Shown here piece after piece: positions 8,702-17,838 of a stretch of DNA of 64,000 bases. Origin of the DNA: Desulfolutivibrio sulfodismutans DSM 3696 (GTDB lineage: Bacteria > Desulfobacterota > Desulfovibrionia > Desulfovibrionales > Desulfovibrionaceae); NCBI RefSeq assembly GCF_013376455.1, contig NZ_CP045504.1, forward strand, positions 3,307,001-3,371,000, in the 5' to 3' direction. The position numbers and the translations under genes are program-made. Each line of letters begins with the position of its first letter. Positions within the stretch are counted from its first letter, which is position 1. The notes below the pieces were generated by a model. That model was not told the origin of the DNA. It saw nothing but the letters and a program-made list of their open reading frames with translations, and did no database searches.

Positions 8702-10120
8702 CTACGCCCCCGAGTGGGGAAGGGAGCCCAGAAGCGGCACGTCGCACCAGCGTTCGATATCCTCCGGAGTTTTGATGGAGTGGTCGAAGAAATCCAGGGT
8801 GAAGGCTGCGGACAGGCCCAGGAAAATCCCCAGGAAAAGGCCCAGGACGGCCAGGCCGATGCGGTTGGGCTTGTACGGCGTCATGGGCTCCACGGCGGGA
8901 TCGACCAGGGTCACGATCAGGTCGGGCCGGGACAGGGAGTTGGCCTGCCGGGCCTGTTCCAGCTTGGCGCTGGCCTCGGCGTAGGCGGTTTTCGCCAGCT
9001 CATAATCGTTTCTGAGGAAGGCGTAGGTGGAGCGCAACTGGGCCGTGGCGCGCAGGGAATCCTCCAACTGGGCAATGGCCAGATCCAGTTCGCTGATCAT
9101 GCTGGTGATGCTTTCCGCCTGGATCCGTCTCCCCTCCAGGTACCGCCCGGTCTCGTTGCGCAGCAGTTCGATGTTGGCCTCAAGCTCCTGCTTCAGGCGG
9201 CGCAGGGGCTCGTACTGGGGGGTGAACTGGGTGTCCATTTCCTGGATCTGCATGCGCAGTTGGGCCACCTTGTACCGGTAGGCGGTGATGGTCTTGCCGC
9301 TGCCTTCCATGTCCGGCAGGATGGCCGGTCCCTGGTCGCCGGCCATGCTGGCCTCCAGGTCGGCGATGGTCCGCTCCAGCCCCACAAACTCTTCGCGCAG
9401 GGCCTGGCGCTTGGTCTGGACCGCGTTGAGCTGGGTCTTGGCCCCTGTCTCGGCGTTGGCCTTGTTGCCTTCGAGATTGAGGATGTCCACCAGGGCCAGG
9501 GCGTTTTCGCTCTCGTAGGCCTTGAGCAGATCCGCCTTCTCGCGCATGGTCACGTAGAGGCTGTCCACCTGCTGCTTGAAGAAATCATAGGAATATTCCG
9601 TGCGCTGTTTGGCGATCTCCTCGAAGACCGCCAGATAGGCCTGGGAAACCTCTTTGACCATGTTGTAGGCCATGCGGGGATCGCTGTCGTCGAAGCTCAG
9701 GATGAAGTCGCTGGCGGCCTCGAAGCTCTCGCCCTTGGGCGGCCCCACCTCGATGTCCTTGCCCAGTTTCGCCACCAGCTTCTGGTACTCGGCCTCGGTC
9801 TTCCCGGGATACAACGCCTGGGCCGCGCGCATGAGCACCCGGTTGGACAGGATGATCTCCTTTTGTCCCGAGAGCATCCGCATGTATTGGTTCTTGGAGT
9901 CGGTGTAGACGTCCTTTTGCAGGGGATCGATCTGCTGGCTCATGCTCACCGAGAACTTGGCCCGGCACAGGTACTTCGAGGGCAAAAGGACCGCCAGGGC
10001 CAGAAAGAGCAGGAACGTCGCCCCGGCGATCTTGAGGATCAATCTTTTATGGTAAAAGATAATAAAGATGATTTCACGCAGGATATTGCCCGCTTCGCGG
10101 TTGGTGTATCTGTCGGTCAT
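8702..10120 (-). CDS. Wzz/GumC-like polysaccharide co-polymerase (chain-length determinant)
   Basis: A 472-residue inner-membrane protein with one membrane helix near residues 30-50 (KIAGATFLLFLALAVLL), a large periplasmic alpha-helical domain with predicted coiled coils (about residues 190-390, rich in Glu, Lys, Gln and Leu heptads), and a second helix near 425-450 preceded by the Pro-rich PYKPNRIG motif typical of Wzz proteins. It sets the length of the exported glycan and contacts the outer-membrane exporter. No tyrosine-kinase (BY-kinase) domain follows the second helix. Start ATG at 10120 is preceded by AGGAAAGG. It lies 17 bases after the Wza-like gene. Confidence 0.85.
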   Translation of the reverse strand: MTDRYTNREAGNILREIIFIIFYHKRLILKIAGATFLLFLALAVLLPSKYLCRAKFSVSMSQQIDPLQKDVYTDSKNQYMRMLSGQKEIILSNRVLMRAAQALYPGKTEAEYQKLVAKLGKDIEVGPPKGESFEAASDFILSFDDSDPRMAYNMVKEVSQAYLAVFEEIAKQRTEYSYDFFKQQVDSLYVTMREKADLLKAYESENALALVDILNLEGNKANAETGAKTQLNAVQTKRQALREEFVGLERTIADLEASMAGDQGPAILPDMEGSGKTITAYRYKVAQLRMQIQEMDTQFTPQYEPLRRLKQELEANIELLRNETGRYLEGRRIQAESITSMISELDLAIAQLEDSLRATAQLRSTYAFLRNDYELAKTAYAEASAKLEQARQANSLSRPDLIVTLVDPAVEPMTPYKPNRIGLAVLGLFLGIFLGLSAAFTLDFFDHSIKTPEDIERWCDVPLLGSLPHSGA

Positions 10121-10137
10121 GGTGGTCGCCTTTCCTG

Positions 10138-11319
10138 CTAATTATTATTATTGACGTTGAGCGACGGGGTGATGTCGTAATTGACGCTGAAGTTGCTGGT
10201 GAACGGCACCACGGCGTACAGCCCCTTGGTGAAGATCTTGGCGATGATATCGTTCATGTCGTCCAGCGTCCCCTTGGGCACATAGACGATGTCTGCGGGC
10301 TGCACGTACAGGTCGTCATACATTTTTCCGGTGTCCAGCAGGCGTTGCAGGTCCACCCGGTAGGCCATGGGCTTGAGCAGTCCGTTGTTGCGGAAGACCA
10401 GCACGTCGCGCAGGTTGGCGGACTCCTTGAAGCCTCCGGCCTGGCCCAGGGCCTGGGCCAGATTGAGCCGTCCCTGCAATTCGTAGACGCCCGGGGCGTT
10501 GACCTCGCCGTAGACGTAGAGCTTGTTGTTGTGGATCTCCAAAAGGATCAGGGTGACCTGGAGGTCGTCGACATATTTGGCGTAGCGCTCGTTGATGATC
10601 TTTTCCAGCTGGGGCACGGTCAGGCCCGAGGCGTCGATGTTGCCGATGATGGGGAACCCCACCCGGCCGTCCGGGGTGATGGGCGCGATCTTGCTTTGGC
10701 CGCGCGGGGCGGTGGTGATGGCCTTTTTGAGTTCATCGATGCGTACGTTGAACTCCTCCAGGCCCACGTTCACGGAGGGCTGCTTGATGAAGGCCGCGTA
10801 GCGCCGGTTCAAATCCGCCGTCACCTCGCTCATGCTCATCCCCGCCACCTTGATTTCGCCGATAAGGGGCAGGGAGACCTTGCCGTCGGCCCGGATCAGG
10901 GCGCTGACGTTGAACTGGGGATGGTAGGGGAAGGAAACGCTGATGCGGTCCTGGACGTCGAGGCGGTAGTCCTTCACCGTGATCTCGTGCCGGATGTGGT
11001 AGACCACCTCCAGCACGTCCCCGGAACCCAGACGGTAGGTGGGAATGTCCGGGATGGCCTCGCCGTCCAGAACCTTGAATCCAGGGTTGTCCGCAACGCT
11101 TTGCGGGGTCAGTTCCAGGCTTTTTTGCTGGTCCAAGACCTCCTGCACCCCGGCCTGGTCCTTGACGGTGACCACCGGATCGGAGGAATCCTTGTTCGAT
11201 CTGACGCACCCCCAGGCAAAGAGGAGACATGCGGCGAGGACCAGAGCCAGCGTTCCCGTGGCCATACGGCTGGCAGGGCGTGAGGAAGGGCCTTTGTGTT
11301 GCGCCTTCAAAGTGGTCAT
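10138..11319 (-). CDS. Polysaccharide export outer-membrane lipoprotein, Wza-like
   Basis: A 393-residue exported protein. The N-terminus is a lipoprotein-type signal (ALVLAACLLFAWGC); the acylated Cys is most likely in FAWGC, although LAAC is also a formal lipobox. A poly_export domain (YRLGSGDVLEVVYHI, then DGKVSLPLIGEIKVAGMS) is followed by a second one and SLBB-type segments (YVYGEVNAPGVYELQGRL). The family forms the outer-membrane channel for capsule or exopolysaccharide. The ATG at 11319 has a clear AGGAG eight bases upstream, so the longer open frame to 11385 was rejected. It is the first gene of the leftward wza-wzz-polymerase-flippase series. Confidence 0.85.
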   Translation of the reverse strand: MTTLKAQHKGPSSRPASRMATGTLALVLAACLLFAWGCVRSNKDSSDPVVTVKDQAGVQEVLDQQKSLELTPQSVADNPGFKVLDGEAIPDIPTYRLGSGDVLEVVYHIRHEITVKDYRLDVQDRISVSFPYHPQFNVSALIRADGKVSLPLIGEIKVAGMSMSEVTADLNRRYAAFIKQPSVNVGLEEFNVRIDELKKAITTAPRGQSKIAPITPDGRVGFPIIGNIDASGLTVPQLEKIINERYAKYVDDLQVTLILLEIHNNKLYVYGEVNAPGVYELQGRLNLAQALGQAGGFKESANLRDVLVFRNNGLLKPMAYRVDLQRLLDTGKMYDDLYVQPADIVYVPKGTLDDMNDIIAKIFTKGLYAVVPFTSNFSVNYDITPSLNVNNNN

Positions 11320-11823
11320 ACAGATGTCTCCTGGGGTCGGCATTCCCTGAACATGGCCGAAGTCTGTTCTGTTCCGCCCGGGCAAGTCGGTGTGGGCAGA
11401 CGTGCGAGGCAGGTTTCCCCAGGCGGCGATGCAGCACCCGGACCTTCGCCCGCAAGCCCTCCCGGCGCACGCGTATCACTTCGCGAAATCAACCTGTTTC
11501 ACTCGATGAAACTGTGAGGATCCCCATCAGGTTCCCCTGTCCATCCTTCCCGGGGGGAGGGGCTGCCGTCACGCGTTTCAACTCGTTGTTTCCGTTGCCG
11601 TCTTTGCTGTTGAGCCGTGTCAGCCCCAAGTTTTCGGCCCGTTGTCGCGAGACCGTTGCCAGGAACTCCACACACGATAAATCAAAAATCGTGCCAATAA
11701 AGTCGCCGCCAGGGGCGCTCCTGCCAAAAGGCGCCGGGCGGGCCGGGCGGGCAGAACGGGTGGGAAAAACGAGCGAATGGACAAGCGGGCAGGTCAGCGG
11801 ATGGGGCGATGCCCGGGACGGGT
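11320..11823. other. Intergenic region upstream of the polysaccharide export operon
   Basis: About 500 bases between the wza-like start and the end of the GT4 gene. It must hold the promoter of the leftward export operon. I see no clear sigma-70 or -24/-12 sigma-54 pair, no terminator hairpin with a T run, and no credible gene. A 60-codon leftward frame at 11489-11671 starts at GTG without a ribosome site and was rejected. Confidence 0.4.
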
Positions 11824-13086
11824 TCAGCAGGGGCCAAGGGAGCGGAACAGGGCGATGAGCTTCGTTATATGGTCGTCCAGGGAGCCCTGGGCCAGGGCCC
11901 GTTCCCGGGCCGCCCGGCCCATGGCCGCCAGGGCCTGCCGGTCAGCCAGCATGCAGCCAAGCTTGCCCGCCAGGTCGGCCGCCGAAGCGGGCGCAAACAG
12001 CAGGCCCGTGACCCCGTCCTCGACCAGTTCGGGGATGCCGCCGATGCGCGCGGCCAAAACCGGGACGCCGTGCATGGCGCTTTCCAGCACGGACAAGGGG
12101 GCGTTGTCGTACCACCGGCTGGGGGTGACGCTGAGCAGGGCCTTGTCGATCAACCCGGACAGGGCCGGACCCTGCACGAACCCGGCGAAATGGATGCGCT
12201 GCGTAAAGCCGGGCCGGACCAGACGCTGCAACTGGTCCTGGTAGCCGCCGACGCCCCGGCCGGCCAGGATCAGGTCCACGTCCGGGGCCAGATCCTGGTA
12301 GGCCTCAAGGAGCAGGTCCAACCCCTTTTCCGGGCTGAGACGTCCGAAATAAAGGATGTAATTTCCCTTTTCGCCCGAGGCAGGAGGGACATCGGTATTC
12401 ACGCCCTGGCGGATGACGTGGATCTTTTTTTCCGGAAAACCGCCCTGGATCAGCTTTTCGCGCATGAACCCGCAGGGGGCCACGAAGGCGTCCACCATGC
12501 CGTAGACGCCAAGCAGGCGGTGGACATACATGGCCGCGCCGCGCACCAGGGAGGCCGGGAGGCTGCCCTTGACGCAGCGCCGGATCATGCCGTTGAAATA
12601 GGCCCCGGACACGCACCGTTCACAGGGCTGGTTTTTGTAAAGCAGTTGATAGTTCAGGCACAACAGGTGGTAGTCCCCCAGGCGCATGGCCACGGGGATG
12701 CCGCGTTCCTTGAAGGCGGCGATGACGCTTGGGGACATGTAGTTGTAGATGTTGAGGATGTAGCCGATATCCACCTGGCCCAGGGCGTCCAGCAGGCGGC
12801 GCAGGGCGCGTTTGGCCTCAAAGGACCACACGGCCCGGCCCACCAGCCGGGGCAGCCTGGCCACGGCCCCCAGCCCCCGGGACAGGGTGTTGAAGTGGGT
12901 CTGGCCGGGGTCGCCCGGCGGGGGCAGGAAATACGGGGCATACGGCGAGGGGCGGCTCCCGGCGTAGGCCACGGAAAACGGCACGGCCTGGCAGCCGGAC
13001 TGCGGCAGGCGCTCCAGGATGCGGAACAGGTAGTGCTCCGTGCCGCCGTTGAGGAAAAAATACTTGTTGCAACACACGATCCTCAT
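11824..13086 (-). CDS. GT4 family glycosyltransferase
   Basis: A 420-residue GT4 enzyme. It opens with MRIVCCNKYFFLNGGTEHYLF, the glycine-rich acceptor-side loop of GT4 proteins, contains YFGRLSPEKGLDLLLEAY at the start of the donor domain, and has the EX7E-type donor site in LSVLESAMHGVPVLAARIGG. The middle carries four cysteines in a short stretch (LCLNYQLLYKNQPCERC), as in some GT4 enzymes that modify O-antigens. The frame stays open to 13467, but that extension is antisense to asnB. The ATG at 13086 overlaps the asnB stop in an ATGA junction, so translation is coupled. Acceptor and sugar are unknown. Confidence 0.85.
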   Translation of the reverse strand: MRIVCCNKYFFLNGGTEHYLFRILERLPQSGCQAVPFSVAYAGSRPSPYAPYFLPPPGDPGQTHFNTLSRGLGAVARLPRLVGRAVWSFEAKRALRRLLDALGQVDIGYILNIYNYMSPSVIAAFKERGIPVAMRLGDYHLLCLNYQLLYKNQPCERCVSGAYFNGMIRRCVKGSLPASLVRGAAMYVHRLLGVYGMVDAFVAPCGFMREKLIQGGFPEKKIHVIRQGVNTDVPPASGEKGNYILYFGRLSPEKGLDLLLEAYQDLAPDVDLILAGRGVGGYQDQLQRLVRPGFTQRIHFAGFVQGPALSGLIDKALLSVTPSRWYDNAPLSVLESAMHGVPVLAARIGGIPELVEDGVTGLLFAPASAADLAGKLGCMLADRQALAAMGRAARERALAQGSLDDHITKLIALFRSLGPC

Positions 13087-15029
13087 GCCGCCTCCGTCCC
13101 CCGGCCCAGCCAGCGGGCGGCCCACATCTGGAAATTGAAAAGCAGCCAGACCGGCTGGGTGTAAAGCCCCTCCCCGGCGAAAAAGCGGTCCCTGATACGT
13201 CCCGCCTCGTCCGGCTCCAGGATGCCCACGCGCGTGAGGTTCTCCCGGCCAAGGACGTTCCGGACCAGGGGGGCGTGGGGGCCGCGCAGCCAGGCGGCCA
13301 GGGGGATCTCGAAGCCCTGCTTGGGCTGGTCGGCCAGGCCCCCGGGGACGCGGCGGCGCAGGAGATCGCGCAGGATGCGCTTGTCCTGTCCCTGCTTGAC
13401 GAGAAACTCCATGGGCAGGCTGAAGGCCATTTCGGCGATGCGGTGGTCCAAAAGCGGGTCGCGGCATTCCAGGGAGGCGGCCATGGAGGCCCGGTCCACC
13501 TTGAGCAGGATGTCCTCGGGCAGCCAGAAGGCGAAGTCCCGGCGCATGAGCCAGTCGGCGAGCCCGGCGGCGTCCGTGGGGTCCGGGACATCAAGCGGCG
13601 GGAAGGGGTCGGCCGCAGGCGGCGGCATGCCGAGAAGGCGGCTCACGGCCTGTTCCGGAAGGCCCCGGGCGGCGTAGAGATCGACCAGTCCCCGGGGATC
13701 GCGGATTTCAAGCAGGTCGAGGAACCGCCCCAGCCGGGCGGCCCGATCCGGGGACAGGGCCGTGCGGCTGGCCCCCAGCAGGCGGGCGTCGGCCAGGCGT
13801 TCCCAGGGCAGGGCGCGCAGGCCCCGGGCCAGGGCCCGGCGCACCAGCCTGGGGATGGGCTGCAAGGCCTGGAAAATCCGGGGATAGCGCCCGTAGCCGG
13901 TATATCCGCAGAACTGCTCGTCCCCGCCGTCCGCCGACAGCGCCACCTTGACGTGCTCCCGGGCGAAGCGGGACAGGATGGCCGTGGGGATGCCCGAGGC
14001 ATCGCCGAAGGGCTCGTCGTAGATCTCGCAGAAGTCGAGCATGGCCTCCCGGGCAGTCTCCGGGGTCAGGACGAGCACCTTGTGGGGCACCCCCAGGCTT
14101 TTGGCCAGGGCCACGGCCTTGGCCGTCTCGTTGTGGCGGCGTTCGGCAAAGCCGATGGTGAAGTGGGTGATGTCCGCGCCTACGTCCTTTTTGAGCACGG
14201 CCGAGACCAGGGAGGAGTCCACCCCGCCCGAGAGAAACATGCCCACGGGCACGTCGGACACCAGACGCAGGGCAAAGGCGTCCCGGCACAATCCGGCCAG
14301 TTCCTCCCCGGCCTGGGCGTAGTTTCCCCGGTACGAACCCCGGGCCGTGGCGCCGATGTCGAAATACCGGGTCTCCCGGTAGGATCCGTCGGCCCGGATC
14401 GTGGCCAGGACGCCGGGGGGGAGCTTTTTCACGTCGCCAAACACCGTGTCCGGGCCCTCGAAATAGCCGGTGCGGAAGTAGCGGAACAGGGCCCGGCGGT
14501 CGATGTCCGGGGCGAAATCCCGGCGGGCCATGAAGGCGCGCATTTCCGAGCCGAACAGGCAGGCCCCGGGGCTGCGTCGGACGTACAGGGGTTTGACCCC
14601 CACCCGGTCCCGGCACAGATAGAGGGTTTTTTCCTGGAAATCCCACAGGGCCAGGGCGAACATGCCCAGAAAGCGGGGCACGGCCAAAAGCGGCCCGAAG
14701 ACCGCAGCGGCGTTGACCGCCACCTCCGTGTCGGATGTACCCCGGAAGGCCACGCCCCTGGATTCCAGTTCGCGGCGGATGTCCCGGTGGTTGTAGATCT
14801 CGCCGTTGAAGACGATGGCGAAGCGGCCGTCGGCGCTGCGCATGGGCTGGTGGCCCAGGGGCGAAAGGTCGATGATGGACAGGCGGCGATGCCCCAGGCC
14901 GATGGGCCCGTCGATCAGGATTCCGGCGTCGTCCGGGCCGCGATGGCGCAGGGCGTCGCGCATGGCCAGGATGTCGTTTTCCCGGATGTCACGTCCGTCC
15001 AGGCGCAGTTCTCCGCAAATGCCGCACAT
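13083..15029 (-). CDS. asnB: Asparagine synthase (glutamine-hydrolysing), AsnB-type
   Basis: A 648-residue enzyme. It starts MCGICGE, placing the nucleophile Cys2 of the class II glutaminase domain at the mature N-terminus (residues about 1-200). The synthetase domain follows, with the PP-loop FLSGGVDSSLVSAVL and the ADGGDEQFCGY segment. It transfers ammonia from glutamine to an activated carboxylate. In polysaccharide loci such paralogues often amidate sugar acids rather than make free asparagine, so this may be a glycan-modifying amidotransferase. The ATG at 15029 has a strong GGAGGGGAG just upstream, which rules out the longer frame to 15137. It is coupled to the GT4 gene by an ATGA overlap. 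Confidence 0.85.
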   Translation of the reverse strand: MCGICGELRLDGRDIRENDILAMRDALRHRGPDDAGILIDGPIGLGHRRLSIIDLSPLGHQPMRSADGRFAIVFNGEIYNHRDIRRELESRGVAFRGTSDTEVAVNAAAVFGPLLAVPRFLGMFALALWDFQEKTLYLCRDRVGVKPLYVRRSPGACLFGSEMRAFMARRDFAPDIDRRALFRYFRTGYFEGPDTVFGDVKKLPPGVLATIRADGSYRETRYFDIGATARGSYRGNYAQAGEELAGLCRDAFALRLVSDVPVGMFLSGGVDSSLVSAVLKKDVGADITHFTIGFAERRHNETAKAVALAKSLGVPHKVLVLTPETAREAMLDFCEIYDEPFGDASGIPTAILSRFAREHVKVALSADGGDEQFCGYTGYGRYPRIFQALQPIPRLVRRALARGLRALPWERLADARLLGASRTALSPDRAARLGRFLDLLEIRDPRGLVDLYAARGLPEQAVSRLLGMPPPAADPFPPLDVPDPTDAAGLADWLMRRDFAFWLPEDILLKVDRASMAASLECRDPLLDHRIAEMAFSLPMEFLVKQGQDKRILRDLLRRRVPGGLADQPKQGFEIPLAAWLRGPHAPLVRNVLGRENLTRVGILEPDEAGRIRDRFFAGEGLYTQPVWLLFNFQMWAARWLGRGTEAA

Positions 15030-15353
15030 GGCTTCTCCCCTCCGTATCTGCGGCATTGTGCCCTGAATCGGGCCCGAAGCAAATGCCCTGGCGCGAAGAA
15101 AGCGTCCTTTGCGGCGGGAATGTCCCGCCTGCGGCAAACGGCGAGGGACGTGAGCGCCGTCCCAGGATCAGCGCGGGGCCTCGGGTTCCGGAATGCCTCG
15201 TCCTCCAAGGATTGCCGCAACAGAGCCGTGTGCCGGGTCATATCCGGATGCGTGGCGCGTGATGTCCGCCGGGCTGTCCGCCCGAAGGTCGAAGGGGGGG
15301 CGCGGGGTGTTTCGACAGTCGGTTCGTCCGTGAAGGAGGCCGCGAGTCGGTTT
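15030..15353. other. Intergenic region between asnB and the M48 peptidase gene
   Basis: About 320 bases. It should contain the promoter of the leftward asnB-glycosyltransferase pair. No consensus promoter, terminator hairpin or credible gene was found; the open frames across it are extensions of antisense frames. Confidence 0.4.
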
Positions 15354-16196
15354 TTATCCGTATTGCTGCAGCACGGCGAGAACCTGGCGCCAAAGCGATG
15401 TCAGAAGGGCCCTGGTCTTGTCGAAGAGGGAGGCCTCGGCATGGTCCTCCGACGGCATTTCATCCGGATCGGCGGTTTTCGCTGAGAGCAAACGCTTGGC
15501 CCGTGACTCCGGGTGGGGATGGCTGGAAAGAAACGTATGCCGCCCTGCGAGGGTGGCCAGTTTGTTCAATGCAGACACAGCGGCGGATCTGTCTCCTCCG
15601 ATGTCTTCGAGAAAGGCCGCCCCGTAGCTGTCGGCCTGGCGTTCCTCATGCTGGGAAAACTGGGCGTTGGCCAATTGCTCTGAAAAGGCGCCAATCATTG
15701 ACGCAGCGATCTGGCCGACTTCCGAGTCCTGTGCAGCCAGACCCTTGCGCACTGCGCTCGCAGACAAGGCCAGTATGAGCTGTTTTCGGGAATGGTTTTT
15801 TACCACGTGGCCCATTTCATGTCCGAGGATGAAGAGTATTTCCTCGTCGGTCATGATGTCCATCAGGCCACTGTTTATCCTGATGCTGCCATCGGCCATA
15901 GCGAATGCGTTGGGAATGTCGGCCAGGTAAACCTTATAGTTGAAATCGCGCCCGTCCCTTTTCTCGTGCCCAGCGATCAGTCGACGAAGCCGCTGGCTGT
16001 ATGCGCTTCCTTCTGGTGCAACACGGTTTTTCCCATCCGAGGCCAGGGCGGCGCGGCGAGATATCGCGGTTACTTGCTCATTGGTCAAGGTAACAGCTTT
16101 GACCGTGTCCAGGGCCGCATCTGCCATCAATCCGATGTCCGTGTTTTCGCAGCCAAAAAGAAAGAGCGCCAAGAGAAGCGCAAGAATGTGCCTCAT
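15354..16196 (-). CDS. M48 family zinc metalloprotease, lipoprotein
   Basis: A 280-residue protein with a short lipoprotein signal (MRHILALLLALFLFGC, Cys16) and the M48 zinc motif HEMGH at residues 126-130. The third zinc ligand is the Glu of EERQAD near residue 185, the usual E-x3-D spacing. Its size matches the single-domain envelope M48 peptidases (YcaL/LoiP-like) that degrade misfolded outer-membrane proteins, without the TPR tail of BepA. The ATG at 16196 has GAGGT upstream; the frame open to 16328 has no ribosome site. It is flanked by AT-richer DNA and has no obvious operon partner. Confidence 0.85.
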   Translation of the reverse strand: MRHILALLLALFLFGCENTDIGLMADAALDTVKAVTLTNEQVTAISRRAALASDGKNRVAPEGSAYSQRLRRLIAGHEKRDGRDFNYKVYLADIPNAFAMADGSIRINSGLMDIMTDEEILFILGHEMGHVVKNHSRKQLILALSASAVRKGLAAQDSEVGQIAASMIGAFSEQLANAQFSQHEERQADSYGAAFLEDIGGDRSAAVSALNKLATLAGRHTFLSSHPHPESRAKRLLSAKTADPDEMPSEDHAEASLFDKTRALLTSLWRQVLAVLQQYG

Positions 16197-16400
16197 GAAT
16201 ACCTCTACAGTCGCAAGCTGGAAACACTTGGAGAGAGAATAGGCAGCCCTGTTTCCTGCGTCAACAATGCTCGGCGGACATCCGTCTCCAGCGACCAACC
16301 CGCGTTTCTTTCTGCTTAAGCGGTTCAAACGGCAGAGGCACTTAATGACTCCCAGGATTGTCTCAATTTAGGATTTTTGCGGCAGAAAAGGAGTTAGCCT

Positions 16401-16658
16401 TTATTCTTCGATAAAAAGTGCGGGTGTCCTCTCAACGAGAAATCCCGATTGTGCCGCCATGCCGAACCAGCACCAGTCCAAATCGTAATAACGATTCGGA
16501 TCGCAAGATATTTTCATAAGCTGCAGGGGGGGGACAATTCCTTCTGCAGCAAAGCGGTAGCCAGCGCCGGATGATTTAGTCCCAACGCCGGAAGCAGGCT
16601 GCCATAGAAACTTACAGAAACAACGTCGGATTGTTTCGTTCTTTCCAGGCTTGTAATA
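16401..16658 (-). pseudogene. Open-frame remnant, unidentified
   Basis: Leftward frame, open for 85 sense codons from just after a TAG at 16659-16661 to TAA at 16401-16403. It reads as plausible protein (YYKPGKNETIRRC, later NRYYDLDWCWFGMAAQSGF, ending PALFIEE). There is no ATG or GTG near the beginning; the only ATG (16517) would give 38 residues and lacks a ribosome site. It may be the 3' part of a broken gene in a foreign-looking patch, or chance. I do not recognise the family. Confidence 0.25.
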
Positions 16659-16733
16659 CTAGGCTACCGCCTGATTTCATTGAGAGCGTAGCAGAAAATG
16701 TCGCGTTTATGTTTTGTTTTCCTAATTTCATTA

Positions 16734-17267
16734 TTAAATGCTACAGTTTATGTTGTACTTTGAGCCAATTGATTTGCATATAAGGCTTGCGTCGTATATT
16801 GCACCACTTGTATTTGGTTTATTTTTAAAGCAGTGTATAGTGTTTGTTGTGTTCGGACATGAAATTGTTATTGTCTGTCCTCCTGAAAAGGTGGTATTTT
16901 CTGAATAGTGCAAGCTATTTCCAAATGGAGATACACTTCCTGATGTTGTTGAATAAGCAGGGGTTTGATATTGACTAATTTTGTTATATGATTTTTCATC
17001 AACTATCACAAAATAATCATAACCATTTTGCCTGGAAAGCTCTGCACATCTAAATAATACAAAATCTTGAGCTCGTTCCATGCTCGTGTATTCATTTCCT
17101 CTGAATGAAACTTTGAATACATTTTCGCTCAATTGTGTTTCACTAAAGCCACCCAGGATCCCTTCAGATTTATATGGTGTAGCGCAGCCTGTTAGGAATA
17201 AGAATAATAGTGAAAGCAATAAGTATTTTGACGATGGATAGGTTCCAGAAAAGCTTGAATTGGCCAT
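16734..17267 (-). CDS. CC0125/CC1285-like family lipoprotein
   Basis: A 177-residue lipoprotein: signal KYLLLSLLFLFLTGC with acylated Cys28, then the core that marks this small envelope family (GGFSETQLSENVFKVSF followed by RGNEYTSMERAQDFVLFRCA and GYDYFVIVDE). The function of the family is unknown. The second half (from about residue 110) is rich in Ser, Thr and Asn and has four cysteines that could form disulfides. The ATG at 17267 has GGAGGGGGC immediately upstream. The gene is clearly more AT-rich than the rest of the window, including its codon choices, which suggests horizontal acquisition. Confidence 0.75.
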   Translation of the reverse strand: MANSSFSGTYPSSKYLLLSLLFLFLTGCATPYKSEGILGGFSETQLSENVFKVSFRGNEYTSMERAQDFVLFRCAELSRQNGYDYFVIVDEKSYNKISQYQTPAYSTTSGSVSPFGNSLHYSENTTFSGGQTITISCPNTTNTIHCFKNKPNTSGAIYDASLICKSIGSKYNINCSI

Positions 17268-17712
17268 GCCCCCTCCGGTGTTTCGTGCCCATAGGCTTTG
17301 CCGATGGTATGAGTTTTTAAGGCAATATCTCGAAATCTTATTCAGTATCAAGCTTAAAACGGGTTTTGTTTACGTTGGCTCCATTTTGACGGGGCTTCGT
17401 GTGGCAAGGCGCCAATAAGTGCCAGGGCAGGCCCCTGGGGGCGTGGCAACTTGTGACACCTCAAACGTACTGGCACTCCGGTCCGTTTGCTGACAAGGCA
17501 GGGCGAGGGCAGGCGGAGGAGGAAATGAAAACCCGGCCAGGGCGAGGGCGGCCCGGGCCGGGGCGAGACGCACTACAAAAGGGCATCCACCTTGTGTCAG
17601 GATGACAAGGGACGGTCCATGAGGCAAAGATTGTGCGGACTGCTTCCGGGTGGAGGTGGGCCGCTTTTTTGTTGGGATTGTATCGTGGGTGTTGGGAATA
17701 GCGTTGGGAACG
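17268..17712. other. Intergenic region between the lipoprotein gene and the tRNA terminator
   Basis: The right part is GC-rich and low in coding character; short frames at 17370-17627 (-) and 17399-17605 (+) overlap each other and lack good starts. The left 100 bases are AT-rich and probably hold the promoter of the lipoprotein gene. No integrase, repeat or tRNA fragment was found. Confidence 0.35.
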
Positions 17713-17746
17713 AAAAAGGGCTTACGGTCATTTTTCCCGTAAGCCC
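17713..17746 (-). terminator. Intrinsic terminator of the tRNA-Lys/tRNA-Glu unit
   Basis: A perfect 10-base stem, GGGCTTACGG at 17718-17727 and CCGTAAGCCC at 17737-17746, with a nine-base loop. Read leftwards it is followed by five T (AAAAA at 17713-17717 on the + strand). It lies 11 bases beyond the CCA end of tRNA-Glu, the right place to end the tRNA transcript. Confidence 0.85.
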
Positions 17747-17757
17747 TTGAATTTTTG

Positions 17758-17833
17758 TGGCGTCCCCAACCGGGTTTGAACCGGTGTTCCCGGCGTGAGA
17801 GGCCGGTGTCCTAGGCCACTAGACGATGGGGAC
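17758..17833 (-). tRNA. tRNA-Glu (anticodon CTC)
   Basis: 76 bases with the CCA encoded (TGG at 17758-17760 on the + strand). The acceptor stem pairs GTCCCCA with TGGGGAC, the anticodon stem CCGGC/GCCGG encloses the loop CTCTCAC, giving anticodon CTC, and the T arm contains GGTTCAAAC. The sequence closely follows bacterial tRNA-Glu (CATCGTCTAGTGGCCTAGGA D arm). It is co-transcribed with tRNA-Lys, five bases upstream. Confidence 0.97.
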
Positions 17834-17838
17834 GCAGA

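Noticed and set aside
11489-11671. Leftward 60-codon frame upstream of the export operon
   Set aside because: GTG start without a ribosome site, no family resemblance; the region is better explained as promoter DNA.
13275-15485. Rightward frame of 736 codons opposite asnB
   Set aside because: Low-complexity Gly/Arg/Gln text; asnB on the other strand has all catalytic motifs.
16321-16330. CGGTTCAAAC, matching the T arm of tRNA-Glu, as a possible attachment-site repeat
   Set aside because: Only ten bases and in inverted orientation relative to the tRNA; an attachment repeat should be direct and longer.
17370-17627. Short frames on both strands left of the tRNA genes
   Set aside because: They overlap each other, lack ribosome sites and show no protein-like residue pattern.
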